Positions 14,296 to 20,047 of a stretch of 20,047 nt of DNA are shown here, piece by piece; the first letter of the stretch is position 1, and every line of letters begins with the position of its first letter. The notes under the pieces are model-generated. The model saw only the letters and a list, made by a program, of their open reading frames with translations. It searched no databases and was not told the DNA's origin. Made by a program: the position numbers and the translations under genes. The DNA is taken from NCBI GenBank assembly GCA_031263945.1, contig JAISEW010000126.1, positions 1 to 20,047 of the forward strand, in the 5' to 3' direction. This DNA comes from Gracilibacteraceae bacterium. Lineage in GTDB: Bacteria; Bacillota; Desulfitobacteriia; Desulfitobacteriales; Syntrophobotulaceae.

Positions 14296-15535
14296 CGGTC
14301 ACATCGCGCCCGTCGATCAGAACCATAACCGGCGCCGCTGGCATGGACAGCGGCTCGCCGCGCCAGACCACGATATCGGCGTCCTTGCCGGGGGTCAGAG
14401 AACCGAGGCGCGCCTCCACGCCCAATATTCGCGCCGCGTCCAAAGTCAGAGCTTTCAAGGCGCCGGCGTAGGTCATCCCGTGTTTTACCGCCAGCGCCGC
14501 GCAAAGCGGCAACTGTTCCACCGGCGTCACGCCGTGGTCGGTCATCAGGGCGACCGGCACGCCCGCCGCCGCCAGAATACCGGGGTTGCGCAGGTTTTTA
14601 TCCTTCACCTCCGGTTTGCAGCGGTTGATCAGCGCGGGCCCCACCACGGCCGGATAACCGGCCGCCGCCAGGATATCGGCTATTTTATGCCCGTCCGTGC
14701 AATGCTCGATCACCATATCCAGATCAAACTCGCGGGCCACGCGGATCGCGGTCATGATATCATCCGCGCGGTGAGCGTGGGCGCGCAGCGGTATTTTTTT
14801 CTCCAGGACGAGCAGCAGATGCTCCATGCCCAAATCGCGCTCTGGCAGCTTATCCGGGTCTTTTTGCCCCTGACGCAGTTTGTCCCGGTACGTCTGCGCG
14901 TCCACGAAAGCCTGCCGCAAAAGCGCCGCCGTTCCCATCCGAGTGCTGGGCAGTTTCTTTTGCTCCCCGTAAACGGTTTTAGGGTTTTCGCCCAAAGCCG
15001 CCTTCAACCCGGCCGGATCGCGCACGGTCATCTCCTCCACCGTGCGCCCGGCTGTTTTTAGCACCGCTCCCGTGCCGCCGATCACATTGGCGCTGCCCGG
15101 ACAGATAAAAAGAGCCGTCACCCCGCCGCGCCGCGCGTCGCGGAACGCCTCGTCCTCCGGGTTCACGCCGTCGGTTGCCCGCAGTTCCGGCGTCAGGGGA
15201 TCCGTGCTTTCGTTGATATCGTCCCCTTCATACTGAAAAATTTCTTCCCCGATGCCGACGTGACAATGCGCGTCGATAAAACCCGGCAGCACGTATTGAC
15301 CCGCGCAGTCCGCGATCACGGTCTCCGGCCCGAAATCCCCCAGACTCATCCCCAGCGCCGCCGCTATCTCCGCCGGGCCCGCCCCCGCCGCCAGGGGCGG
15401 ATGCGCGCCCACAGCCCGAACGCGTCCCTCCGCTGCGAGCACGCTGCCGCTAAAACTGAATTCCTCCCCGTCCATCGGCATCACCGTGCCGTTAGCCAGG
15501 CAGATACTTCTTTGTCCCTTGTTCCTGTCAGCCAA
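14288..15535 (-). CDS. Amidohydrolase family protein (imidazolonepropionase-like)
   Basis: This 415-residue metal-dependent hydrolase has the expected ligands in order: HCH (His90, His92) after YVLPGFIDA, then RAHAHR (His253/255), EHCTDGH (His278/283), and Asp333 in MTDHG. The C-terminal LGSLTPGKDADIVVWRGEPL closes the beta-sandwich, as in imidazolonepropionase and related amidohydrolases. The substrate is unknown, and no histidine-degradation genes are nearby. The start is TTG at 15535, supported by GGAGGTG about 7 bases upstream; no ATG has a comparable site. It overlaps tsaE by 8 bases, so it probably heads that operon. Such proteins occur beside unrelated genes, so a link to t6A is not shown. 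Confidence 0.88.
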   Translation of the reverse strand: MADRNKGQRSICLANGTVMPMDGEEFSFSGSVLAAEGRVRAVGAHPPLAAGAGPAEIAAALGMSLGDFGPETVIADCAGQYVLPGFIDAHCHVGIGEEIFQYEGDDINESTDPLTPELRATDGVNPEDEAFRDARRGGVTALFICPGSANVIGGTGAVLKTAGRTVEEMTVRDPAGLKAALGENPKTVYGEQKKLPSTRMGTAALLRQAFVDAQTYRDKLRQGQKDPDKLPERDLGMEHLLLVLEKKIPLRAHAHRADDIMTAIRVAREFDLDMVIEHCTDGHKIADILAAAGYPAVVGPALINRCKPEVKDKNLRNPGILAAAGVPVALMTDHGVTPVEQLPLCAALAVKHGMTYAGALKALTLDAARILGVEARLGSLTPGKDADIVVWRGEPLSMPAAPVMVLIDGRDVTDD

Positions 15536-15585
15536 AACTCACACCTCCGTTCCGTACAGACGATGCCCGAACATAGATAAGACAG

Positions 15586-15610
15586 CCGAAAAACGCCGCG
15601 GCGCGTCCGG
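15586..15610 (-). terminator. Weak hairpin with T-run after mazF
   Basis: On the minus strand a GACGC/GCGTT stem with a 6-base loop is followed by TTTTT. It lies between the mazF stop and the amidohydrolase start. The stem is short, so read-through is likely and the call is tentative. Confidence 0.3.
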
Positions 15611-15645
15611 CTCCCTATCCTATGTAAGCGCGGTCCGCACGGTTT

Positions 15646-16002
15646 TTAGATTTCCGTGACGCCGAGACTTACCTCGATCGCGACGTCCACACGTTTCATA
15701 ATATCATCGCCAAGCACCGCCACTTTTTCTTTCAGCCGGCTCTTGTCTATTGTGCGGATCTGTTCCGCTAAAATCACCGAATCTCTTTCCAGACCGCTGT
15801 GATTGGCCCGCACTTCCACGTGCGTGGGCAGTTTGGCTTTGGAGATCTGCGATGTGATAGCCGCCACGATCGTCGTCGGACTGAACTGATTACCCACGTT
15901 GTTCTGCACCACCAAAACCGGACGCGTTCCGCCCTGCTCGGAACCTACGACCGGATTCAGCTCCGCGTAGTATATTTCTCCGCGTTTAATATTCATTACC
16001 AT
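15646..16002 (-). CDS. mazF: MazF/EndoA-type endoribonuclease toxin
   Basis: This 118-residue PemK/MazF toxin has the family opening MNIKRGEIYYAELNPVVGSEQGGTRPVLVVQNN. Arg27 corresponds to the catalytic Arg, and Thr50/Ser51 in AAITSQ to the catalytic Thr pair. It then has LPTHVEV, DSVILAEQIRTIDKSRL, and a VAIEVSLG ending. In B. subtilis EndoA (MazF) cleaves RNA at UACAU. The target here is unknown. Start 16002 is preferred over an upstream in-frame start at 16035 because GAGG sits 9 bases before it and the family begins at this Met. The antitoxin-like gene ends 29 bases upstream, as in mazEF operons. The usual neighbour alr is not in the window. Confidence 0.96.
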   Translation of the reverse strand: MVMNIKRGEIYYAELNPVVGSEQGGTRPVLVVQNNVGNQFSPTTIVAAITSQISKAKLPTHVEVRANHSGLERDSVILAEQIRTIDKSRLKEKVAVLGDDIMKRVDVAIEVSLGVTEI

Positions 16003-16031
16003 ATATTTATTTTCCTCGCGATTTAAGTCAA

Positions 16032-16223
16032 TCAACTTTTGTTGGAATATTCAATCTTATTTGCCCAAATAAAATCTTCCGGCGCGTTTTCCCGCGCGAT
16101 ACTCAGGTTTATTCCCGCCATCTCAACGTAGCCTAAGCGCATCCGCTCGCGATCGCGATTATCCGGTGAAGCGTTATTTTCCGTCTCCAATGATCCGCCA
16201 GTCAATCTGTTGTCGTTTGGCAC
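16032..16223 (-). CDS. mazE: MazE/EndoAI-like antitoxin lacking the DNA-binding domain
   Basis: This is a 63-residue protein from GTG 16223, with a near-perfect AAGGGAGG site at 16232-16239, 8 bases upstream. Residues 23-50 (RDRERMRLGYVEMAGINLSIARE) match the toxin-binding tail of B. subtilis EndoAI, which from memory reads MRRGYMEMAKINLNIASE. The normal N-terminal ribbon-helix-helix domain of about 45 residues is absent. In its place is a short polar segment, PNDNRLTGGSLETENNASPDN. The frame stays open further upstream, to an ATG at 16358, but that sequence is not RHH-like and has no good Shine-Dalgarno. It should neutralise MazF by occupying its RNA site. Repression of its own promoter would be unlikely. 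A frameshifted or lost domain is the alternative; I found no RHH in the other two frames. Confidence 0.75.
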   Translation of the reverse strand: MPNDNRLTGGSLETENNASPDNRDRERMRLGYVEMAGINLSIARENAPEDFIWANKIEYSNKS

Positions 16224-16331
16224 GAAATCAGCCTCCCTTGTTAAAATAGGCGAAAAGGCCTGTTGCAACATCTCCGCTGTCAGATCCCCCGTTTCGCAGA
16301 AACTCCCGTCGCAGTTTGGCATACGCCGGCC

Positions 16332-16348
16332 CGGCGTCAAGGACGCCG
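16332..16348 (-). promoter_or_regulatory. Hairpin at the start of the mazEF leader
   Basis: CGGCGTC and GACGCCG form a perfect 7-bp stem with a 3-base loop. It starts about 10-15 bases after the expected mazEF transcription start. It could stabilise the 5' end or be an operator; there is no U-tract. Confidence 0.5.
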
Positions 16349-16362
16349 CTGGACGCAACTAT

Positions 16363-16392
16363 ATTATATCGGACGCGAAGGTTCTTTGTCAA
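16363..16392 (-). promoter_or_regulatory. Sigma-A promoter for mazEF
   Basis: On the minus strand a perfect TTGACA (16392-16387) and a perfect TATAAT (16368-16363) are separated by 18 bases. Transcription would start near 16355, leaving a leader of about 130 bases before the antitoxin GTG. Both hexamers are consensus, so this should be a strong promoter unless repressed. Confidence 0.8.
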
Positions 16393-16422
16393 ATAAAAGC
16401 GCCATTCTTTTGGAGGGATTAA

Positions 16423-16500
16423 TTGGCAAAATTTTCCAGGCCAGAAAAATATGCGCATATCCTTAATAACGCTTGCGCGATTAAAAGCGTTATGATATAA
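16423..16500 (+). CDS. Possible 25-residue small protein upstream of rimP
   Basis: A TTG codon 5 bases after GGAGGG (16412-16417) opens a frame reading MAKFSRPEKYAHILNNACAI and ending in KSVMI before TAA at 16498-16500. Its 3' end overlaps the rimP promoter and its inverted repeat. No plus-strand promoter is evident before it. The good Shine-Dalgarno is the only support, and the frame may be chance. Confidence 0.18.
   Translation: MAKFSRPEKYAHILNNACAIKSVMI
16449..16460. promoter_or_regulatory. 12-bp perfect palindrome ATATGCGCATAT
   Basis: The palindrome lies between the two divergent promoters, 13 bases upstream of the rimP -35 hexamer. It is a candidate binding site for a dimeric regulator. 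No regulator is identified. Confidence 0.4.
16466..16493. promoter_or_regulatory. 9-bp inverted repeat over the rimP promoter (candidate operator)
   Basis: ATAACGCTT (16466-16474) and AAGCGTTAT (16485-16493) are perfect inverted arms with a 10-base spacer. The left arm reaches the first two bases of the -35 hexamer and the right arm ends at the extended -10. A dimer bound here would block RNA polymerase. The protein is unknown. Confidence 0.55.
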
Positions 16501-16501
16501 T
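16473..16501 (+). promoter_or_regulatory. Extended -10 promoter for the rimP-infB operon
   Basis: TTGCGC at 16473-16478 and a perfect TATAAT at 16496-16501 are 17 bases apart, and TG one base before the -10 makes it an extended -10 promoter. Transcription would start near 16508, giving a leader of about 110 bases with a strong hairpin. Confidence 0.75.
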
Positions 16502-16566
16502 AATCACCAGTCGCGCCGGTTGCGGCGCGCGTTTCGGGAGTCGCGGCAGGGAAATGGTTGGAGTCG

Positions 16567-16586
16567 GAGTGGGGAAATCCCCACTC
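16567..16586 (+). terminator. Leader hairpin before rimP (attenuator-like)
   Basis: GAGTGGGG and CCCCACTC form an 8-bp perfect stem with an AAAT loop, followed by TTTCATTT. Similar G-rich stem-loops precede rimP in many Bacillota. The broken U-tract suggests partial termination, pausing or an RNA-processing site rather than a full terminator. It lies about 60 bases after the promoter and 31 bases before the ATG. Confidence 0.6.
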
Positions 16587-16617
16587 TTTCATTTGTACAA
16601 CGGAGTTGATTGGCGAC

Positions 16618-17136
16618 ATGGCGGTAAAAACCAAAAAGACGCAATTGACGGAAGCGGCGGTCATATGCCGCCGGGTCAGGTCAATTGCCGGACCGGCCGC
16701 GGCGGCCGCGGCGGCGGAAGTCGCCGGGGTCGAGTTTCTGCCGGAGGGAACTCAGTGGATTTTGCGCGTGACGATTGACAAGGAAGGAGGAGTGGATCTT
16801 GACGATTGCGCCCAGGTCAGCCGCGCTTTGAGCGCGGCGCTGGACAGAGAAGACCTGATAAAGCAGGCGTTTGTACTGGAGGTTTCTTCGCCTGGCGTGG
16901 AGAGACCGCTGAAGGAAGAAGAAGATTTTCGCCGGTATAACGGCCGCATGATCAGCGTTTACACCAGAGAGCCATATGAGGGGTATACGATGTTTTCCGG
17001 GATTCTCACGGCATATGGGGCCGAGGGCGTGACGCTTGTTTATGGGGAAGAGCGGATCGCCATTCCGCTCGCGTTGATCGAAAATGCGCGTCTGATATAT
17101 ATGGGTCAGGAAAACGCAAACAACGAGGAGGAATGA
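16618..17136 (+). CDS. rimP: Ribosome maturation factor RimP
   Basis: This 172-residue factor is needed for assembly of the 30S subunit. Family blocks are visible: WILRVTIDKEGGVDLDDCAQVSRALSAALD, then VLEVSSPGVERPLKEEEDFRRYNGR, and a C-terminal SH3-like part with FSGILTAYGAEGVTLVYG. A run of seven alanines (PAAAAAAAEVAGVEF) after the first helix replaces the more varied sequence seen in relatives. The ATG at 16618 has GGAG 12 bases upstream, which is rather far; an earlier in-frame start would lie within the leader hairpin. It is the first gene of the nusA-infB operon, and nusA starts 3 bases after its stop. Confidence 0.95.
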   Translation: MAVKTKKTQLTEAAVICRRVRSIAGPAAAAAAAEVAGVEFLPEGTQWILRVTIDKEGGVDLDDCAQVSRALSAALDREDLIKQAFVLEVSSPGVERPLKEEEDFRRYNGRMISVYTREPYEGYTMFSGILTAYGAEGVTLVYGEERIAIPLALIENARLIYMGQENANNEEE

Positions 17137-17139
17137 AGT

Positions 17140-18402
17140 GTGAACATGGAGTTCATTGAAGCGCTGCATGATTTGGAAAAAGAGAAAGGAGTGTCGATCG
17201 ATGTTCTGTTTGAGGCTATTGAGGCGGCTCTGATTTCCGCTTACCGCAAGAACTTTTCTCTGCTGCAGAACGTGCGCACCAATATCGACAGAGCCACCGG
17301 GGAGATAAAAGTTTTGTCCTGCAAAACAGTCGTGGAGGATGTGGAAGACGAGCGCCAGCAGATATCTCTGGAGCAGGCCCGCAAGCTGAAACCGGACTGC
17401 GAATTGGACGACACGGTGGAATTCGAGGTGACTCCGCGCAATTTTGGCCGCATTGCCGCTCAGACAGCCAAACAGGTCGTGGTGCAGCGCATCCGCGAAG
17501 CGGAACGGGGCATGATTTACGACGATTATATCAGCAAGGAAGGCGACATAGTCACCGGCATATTCCAGCGTTATGAACAGAAAAACGCCGTCATTGACCT
17601 CGGCAAGGTAGAGGCTTGCATGACGGCTGCCGAACAGGTTCCAGGAGAAATTTTCCAGTCGTTTGAGCGCGTCCGCTCTTATGTCGTAGAAGTGAAAAAG
17701 ACTTCGCGCGGTCCGCAAATTTTTCTTTCCCGTACGCATCCCGGTCTTGTGCGCCGTCTGTTTGAACTGGAAGTGCCGGAGATCCGCGACGGTGTGATCG
17801 AAATCAAAAACGCGGTGCGGGAAGCCGGTTCGCGAACAAAGATCGCCGTATATTCGTGCGACGACAATGTTGACGCGATAGGCGCCTGCGTCGGCCCGAA
17901 ACGGGGACGCATCCAGACTATCGTGGAGGAGCTGCGCGGCGAAAAGATGGATATAATCCAGTGGGCGGATGATCCCGTGGAATTTGTGGCCAACGCTCTG
18001 TCCCCAGCCAAGGTGATTGAAGTTTACCCTTATTACAAGGAAAAAATGGCGGTGGTCGTCGTGCCCGATTATCAGCTTTCTCTGGCCATAGGCAAGGAGG
18101 GGCAGAACGCGCGGCTGGCGGCTAAACTGACCGGATGGAAGATAGACATCAAAAGCGAGGCGCAGGCTGTTTCCCAGGGACTGCTCGGCAATCAATACGA
18201 GGAGCAGGAAGATTATTACGACGAGGATGAAAACGGGTTCGAGGGCGAGACGTCCGGCGAGAGCGCGTCATGGGATTACGCCGGCGGTTACTCCGGAAAT
18301 TACAAGGATGAATATGACGCTGTAGAAAACGAGGATACATGTCCCGAAGGCGGCGGGGCGGAGACCGAAGAGGGGGAGGGCGACTGGGAAGAGGCGCTGT
18401 GA
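17140..18402 (+). CDS. nusA: Transcription termination/antitermination factor NusA
   Basis: This 420-residue RNA polymerase accessory factor has the standard order. An N-terminal polymerase-binding domain comes first (EFIEALHDLEKEKGVSIDVLFEAIEAALISAYRKNF). An S1 domain covers about 135-200 (GDIVTGIFQRYEQKNAVIDLG). KH1 lies near 248 (IGACVGPKRGRIQTIVEEL) and KH2 near 315 (LAIGKEGQNARLAAKLTGWKIDI). Like other Bacillota NusA it lacks the proteobacterial acidic repeats. It instead carries a tail of about 70 residues (352-420) very rich in Asp, Glu, Gly and Tyr. The GTG at 17140 is 8 bases after AGGAGG and is preferred to an ATG at 17146. The stop overlaps rnpM. Confidence 0.97.
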   Translation: MNMEFIEALHDLEKEKGVSIDVLFEAIEAALISAYRKNFSLLQNVRTNIDRATGEIKVLSCKTVVEDVEDERQQISLEQARKLKPDCELDDTVEFEVTPRNFGRIAAQTAKQVVVQRIREAERGMIYDDYISKEGDIVTGIFQRYEQKNAVIDLGKVEACMTAAEQVPGEIFQSFERVRSYVVEVKKTSRGPQIFLSRTHPGLVRRLFELEVPEIRDGVIEIKNAVREAGSRTKIAVYSCDDNVDAIGACVGPKRGRIQTIVEELRGEKMDIIQWADDPVEFVANALSPAKVIEVYPYYKEKMAVVVVPDYQLSLAIGKEGQNARLAAKLTGWKIDIKSEAQAVSQGLLGNQYEEQEDYYDEDENGFEGETSGESASWDYAGGYSGNYKDEYDAVENEDTCPEGGGAETEEGEGDWEEAL

Positions 18403-18659
18403 TGAAGAAAAAAACGCCTTTGCGCATGTGCGTCGCCTGTCAGGCTATGCGCCCTAAGGCGGAGATGCTGCGTCTGGTCGCGGAGGAAAAAGGTCTCGTT
18501 TACGACAGGACCGGCAAACACAACGGCAGGGGCGCGTATGTCTGCCGAGACGAAGAATGTCTGGCGGCGGCTGTGAAGAAAAAGAGATTTTTGAAAACAT
18601 TAGGGCAGGATATTTCCGGCGAGTTGCTGCGGGAATTGGAGGAATTGGTCAGGCTGTGA
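18402..18659 (+). CDS. rnpM: YlxR/RnpM family RNase P modulator
   Basis: This 85-residue RNA-binding protein has the YlxR signature: TPLRMCVACQAMRPKAEMLRLV near the start, GRGAYVCRDEECLAAAVKKKRFLK in the middle, and a helical end. In B. subtilis the protein (now RnpM) binds RNase P RNA and modulates its activity. The cysteine pairs CVAC and CRDEEC may bind metal. The ATG overlaps the nusA stop (TGATG), and its own stop overlaps the next start, so all three genes are coupled. Confidence 0.93.
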   Translation: MKKKTPLRMCVACQAMRPKAEMLRLVAEEKGLVYDRTGKHNGRGAYVCRDEECLAAAVKKKRFLKTLGQDISGELLRELEELVRL

Positions 18660-18952
18660 ACGCAAAAGTAGCGTCTCTTCTGGGTTTGGCGCGTAAGGCC
18701 GGAAAAATAGCCGGAGGCGGCAGCGGAACGGAGGCTTTTTTGAAAAAGCGCCGGGGGGCTTTGCTGGTTGTGGCGGCGGACGCGCCGGGGGTATTGAAAA
18801 AATATGGCGCCTGGATGAAAGACGTTGGTATTCCGCTCATAGTCGAAGGGAACAAACAGGAACTCGGAGCGGCGGTCGGCATGTCGCCGCTGGCGGTGAT
18901 CCTCGTTCTGGATGAGGGGTTCGCGCAGGCTATAATTAAAGCGAGGAGTTGA
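18656..18952 (+). CDS. ylxQ: YlxQ, L7Ae/L30e-like RNA-binding protein
   Basis: This 98-residue protein of the L7Ae/L30e/S12e/Gadd45 fold has AKVASLLGLARKAGKIAGG near the start. ALLVVAADAPGVLKKYG, VPLIVEGNKQELG-like and GMSPLAVILVLDEGFAQAII blocks follow. Relatives bind kink-turn RNA. In this operon the protein is conserved between rnpM and infB, but its exact role is unsettled. The GTG at 18656 overlaps the rnpM stop (GTGA); GGAGG lies 13 bases upstream, so coupling rather than spacing probably sets the start. A longer in-frame extension upstream is antisense-like and not needed. Confidence 0.92.
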   Translation: MNAKVASLLGLARKAGKIAGGGSGTEAFLKKRRGALLVVAADAPGVLKKYGAWMKDVGIPLIVEGNKQELGAAVGMSPLAVILVLDEGFAQAIIKARS

Positions 18953-19045
18953 TGGAGTATAAACAGATCCGGTATGGACTCGGCTGACCTTCAAAAGGGG
19001 TCGAATCCCCGATCGAAGGAAGTCTCGTTCGATGAAGGAGGTGAA
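18953..19045 (+). promoter_or_regulatory. Structured gap before infB
   Basis: This 93-base gap holds a GGGG-TCGAAT-CCCC stem-loop (about 18999-19012) that resembles a tRNA T-arm. It also holds an inverted repeat, ATCGAA/TTCGAT, near 19011-19032, just before the infB Shine-Dalgarno. An 11-codon frame (MEYKQIRYGLG) starts in the ylxQ stop (TGATG, 18952) and ends at 18987. No tRNA acceptor pairing is present. It may be a translational control leader. Confidence 0.35.
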
Positions 19046-20047
19046 ATGACCGGGATGAGAGTACATGAATTAGCCAAAGAGATGGATATCACAAGCAAAG
19101 AATTAATGGAGCGCATGACTGGTTTGGGTATCAATGTGAAATCGAATTTTAATGTGGTCAGCGCGGGCGATTTAGCCAAAATCAAGGGTCAGAACGCGCA
19201 AGCCCCGTCCAAACCCCCAAACAAAGGGGGCGAGACCGCCCGCCCGTCGAGCCGGGGAGCCGACGCCGCCAATAAGCCGCCGTCGGCACAGCCGCCGGCC
19301 GCGCCGCGGCAGCCGCAGCCGCAGCAGAGTGAAAGCGAGCGGGGAGGCCGTCCGGCGGGAGAGAGACCGGCCGCGCGGCCCCAGGGCGGGTATGCCGCGG
19401 AGCAGGGAGGGCGCCCCCGGCAAGGGCAGGGGCAGCCGAACCGGCCCGGCCAGCCCGGTCAGGGACAGATGGGACAGGGGCAGCCGGGATCGGGACAGCG
19501 GCGGCTCGGCGACAGCAGACCGCCGGGCGAATGGCCGCGTCCGCAGCGCCCGCCGGGCAGCCGGCCGCCTGGGGAGAGACCGGCGGGCGAGCGCCGACCG
19601 GCCGGTGAATGGCGAAGTGATCGGCCGCGGCCCCAGGGAGGCTATTCCCCGGAGCAAGGTCAGCGGCCCCGTCCCGCGGGGCAAGGTCAAGGTCAACAGG
19701 GCGGACCCGGGCAGGGACAGCCGGGAACGGGACAGCGGCGACCCGTCGACGGCAGACCGCCGGGCGAGTGGCCGCGTCCGCAGCGCCCGCCAGGCAGCCG
19801 GCCGCCCGGGGAGAGACCGGCGGGCGAGCGCCGGCCGGCCGGTGAATGGCGAAGTGATCGGCCGCGGCCCCAGGGAGGCTATTCTCCGGAGCAAGGTCAG
19901 CGGCCCCGTCCCGCCGGGCAAGGCCAAGGTCAGCCCGGCGCGCCTGGTCAAGGACAGACGGGATACCGGCGGCCGGGAGACAACAGACCGCAAGGCGACA
20001 GGCGGCCCGGCGCGGGCGGCTACCCGCCCCGCCGCCAAAGCGACGGA
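19046..20047 (+). CDS. infB: Translation initiation factor IF-2, N-terminal part (partial)
   Basis: This open frame of 334 codons runs to the window edge; the GTPase domains lie beyond it. The first 50 residues are an IF2-N domain (MRVHELAKEMDITSKELMERM, LGINVKSNFNVVSAGDLAKIKGQ). The rest is a long disordered linker made almost only of Pro, Gly, Arg, Gln, Glu and Ala, as in IF-2 of many bacteria. It contains a 79-codon unit repeated in tandem, with an older degenerate copy before and a partial one after. The Shine-Dalgarno AAGGAGGTGA (19035-19044) is full-length. Start 19046 is only 4 bases from GGAGG, so the ATG at 19055 is possible. It closes the visible rimP operon. Minus-strand frames here are repeat-driven shadows. 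Confidence 0.96.
   Translation, partial: MTGMRVHELAKEMDITSKELMERMTGLGINVKSNFNVVSAGDLAKIKGQNAQAPSKPPNKGGETARPSSRGADAANKPPSAQPPAAPRQPQPQQSESERGGRPAGERPAARPQGGYAAEQGGRPRQGQGQPNRPGQPGQGQMGQGQPGSGQRRLGDSRPPGEWPRPQRPPGSRPPGERPAGERRPAGEWRSDRPRPQGGYSPEQGQRPRPAGQGQGQQGGPGQGQPGTGQRRPVDGRPPGEWPRPQRPPGSRPPGERPAGERRPAGEWRSDRPRPQGGYSPEQGQRPRPAGQGQGQPGAPGQGQTGYRRPGDNRPQGDRRPGAGGYPPRRQSDG
19481..19954 (+). repeat. Two tandem 237-bp repeats in the IF-2 linker
   Basis: Copy 1 is 19481-19717 and copy 2 is 19718-19954, each 79 codons, with about 20 mismatches by hand count (roughly 92% identity). In the middle of the unit, nearly all changes are synonymous. A third, diverged copy starts in phase at 19955. Typical words are RPPGEWPRPQRPPG and SDRPRPQGGYSPEQGQ. 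Confidence 0.9.

Larger units (their letters stand above)
16224..16617. promoter_or_regulatory. Divergent control region between mazEF and rimP
   Basis: This 394-base gap has no long gene. It holds a minus-strand promoter for mazEF (16363-16392) and a plus-strand promoter for rimP (16473-16501). It also holds a 7-bp-stem hairpin (16332-16348), a 12-bp palindrome (16449-16460), a 9-bp inverted repeat over the rimP promoter, a rimP leader hairpin (16567-16586), and a possible 25-codon frame. Confidence 0.7.

Noticed and set aside
13715..15061. 448-codon plus-strand open frame
   Set aside because: It is antisense to tsaB, tsaE and the amidohydrolase and is open because of high GC content.
16681..18195. 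504-codon minus-strand open frame
   Set aside because: It lies opposite rimP and nusA, both certain, and its protein has no recognisable features.
18978..19023. Possible tRNA gene near the T-arm-like stem
   Set aside because: There is no matching acceptor, D-arm or anticodon stem, and the loop lacks the TTC of a real T-loop.
19172..20038. 288-codon minus-strand open frame with Arg/Pro repeats
   Set aside because: It is the complement of the repetitive IF-2 linker; the apparent repeats mirror the DNA duplication.

Overview
The window looks like chromosomal core DNA of a moderately GC-rich member of the Bacillota (Firmicutes), most like Clostridia or Negativicutes. The reasons are the gene order rimP-nusA-rnpM(ylxR)-ylxQ-infB, an EndoA-type MazF, TelA, EcsC and TSCPD family genes, strong Shine-Dalgarno sites, and several GTG or TTG starts. 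The genus cannot be fixed from this sequence. No rRNA, tRNA, transposase, phage gene or CRISPR array was seen.

Layout. Positions 1-4947 (+) hold the tail of an unidentified gene, a DHHW/AlgX-like cell-surface protein, and then a promoter leading into TelA-like, VTT (TVP38/DedA-like), EcsC-like and ketopantoate-reductase-like genes. A TPR protein (4986-6128, -) faces these. On the right of a divergent gap come a CCA-adding enzyme, a nitroreductase and an orphan HypA (6278-8583, +). From 8584 to 16223 all genes are on the minus strand. In transcription order they are: mazE-like/mazF; an amidohydrolase; the threonylcarbamoyl-adenosine (t6A) genes tsaE-tsaB-rimI-tsaD, mostly overlapping; 5-formyltetrahydrofolate cyclo-ligase; a small TSCPD protein; and an ECF sigma factor with a membrane DUF4349 partner. 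At 16224-16617 lies a divergent control region with two good sigma-A promoters and several palindromes. From 16618 to the right edge (+) runs the translation/transcription operon rimP-nusA-rnpM-ylxQ-infB, with infB cut by the window end.

How the genes fit together. The right half is dominated by translation: t6A modification of tRNA, CCA addition, ribosome maturation, NusA, an RNase P modulator, and IF-2. It is interrupted by a toxin that cleaves RNA. The left half is membrane and envelope biology. The sigma/DUF4349 pair looks like an envelope-sensing unit.

The least ordinary observations are these. (1) The mazE-like antitoxin keeps the toxin-binding C-terminus but seems to have no ribbon-helix-helix DNA-binding domain. 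(2) Two abutting perfect DnaA boxes plus a third near-box lie in the leader of the folate gene. (3) A 9-bp inverted repeat covers the rimP promoter. (4) A 237-bp unit is duplicated in tandem in the IF-2 linker. None proves a new system. All calls come from reading the sequence; no database search was run.
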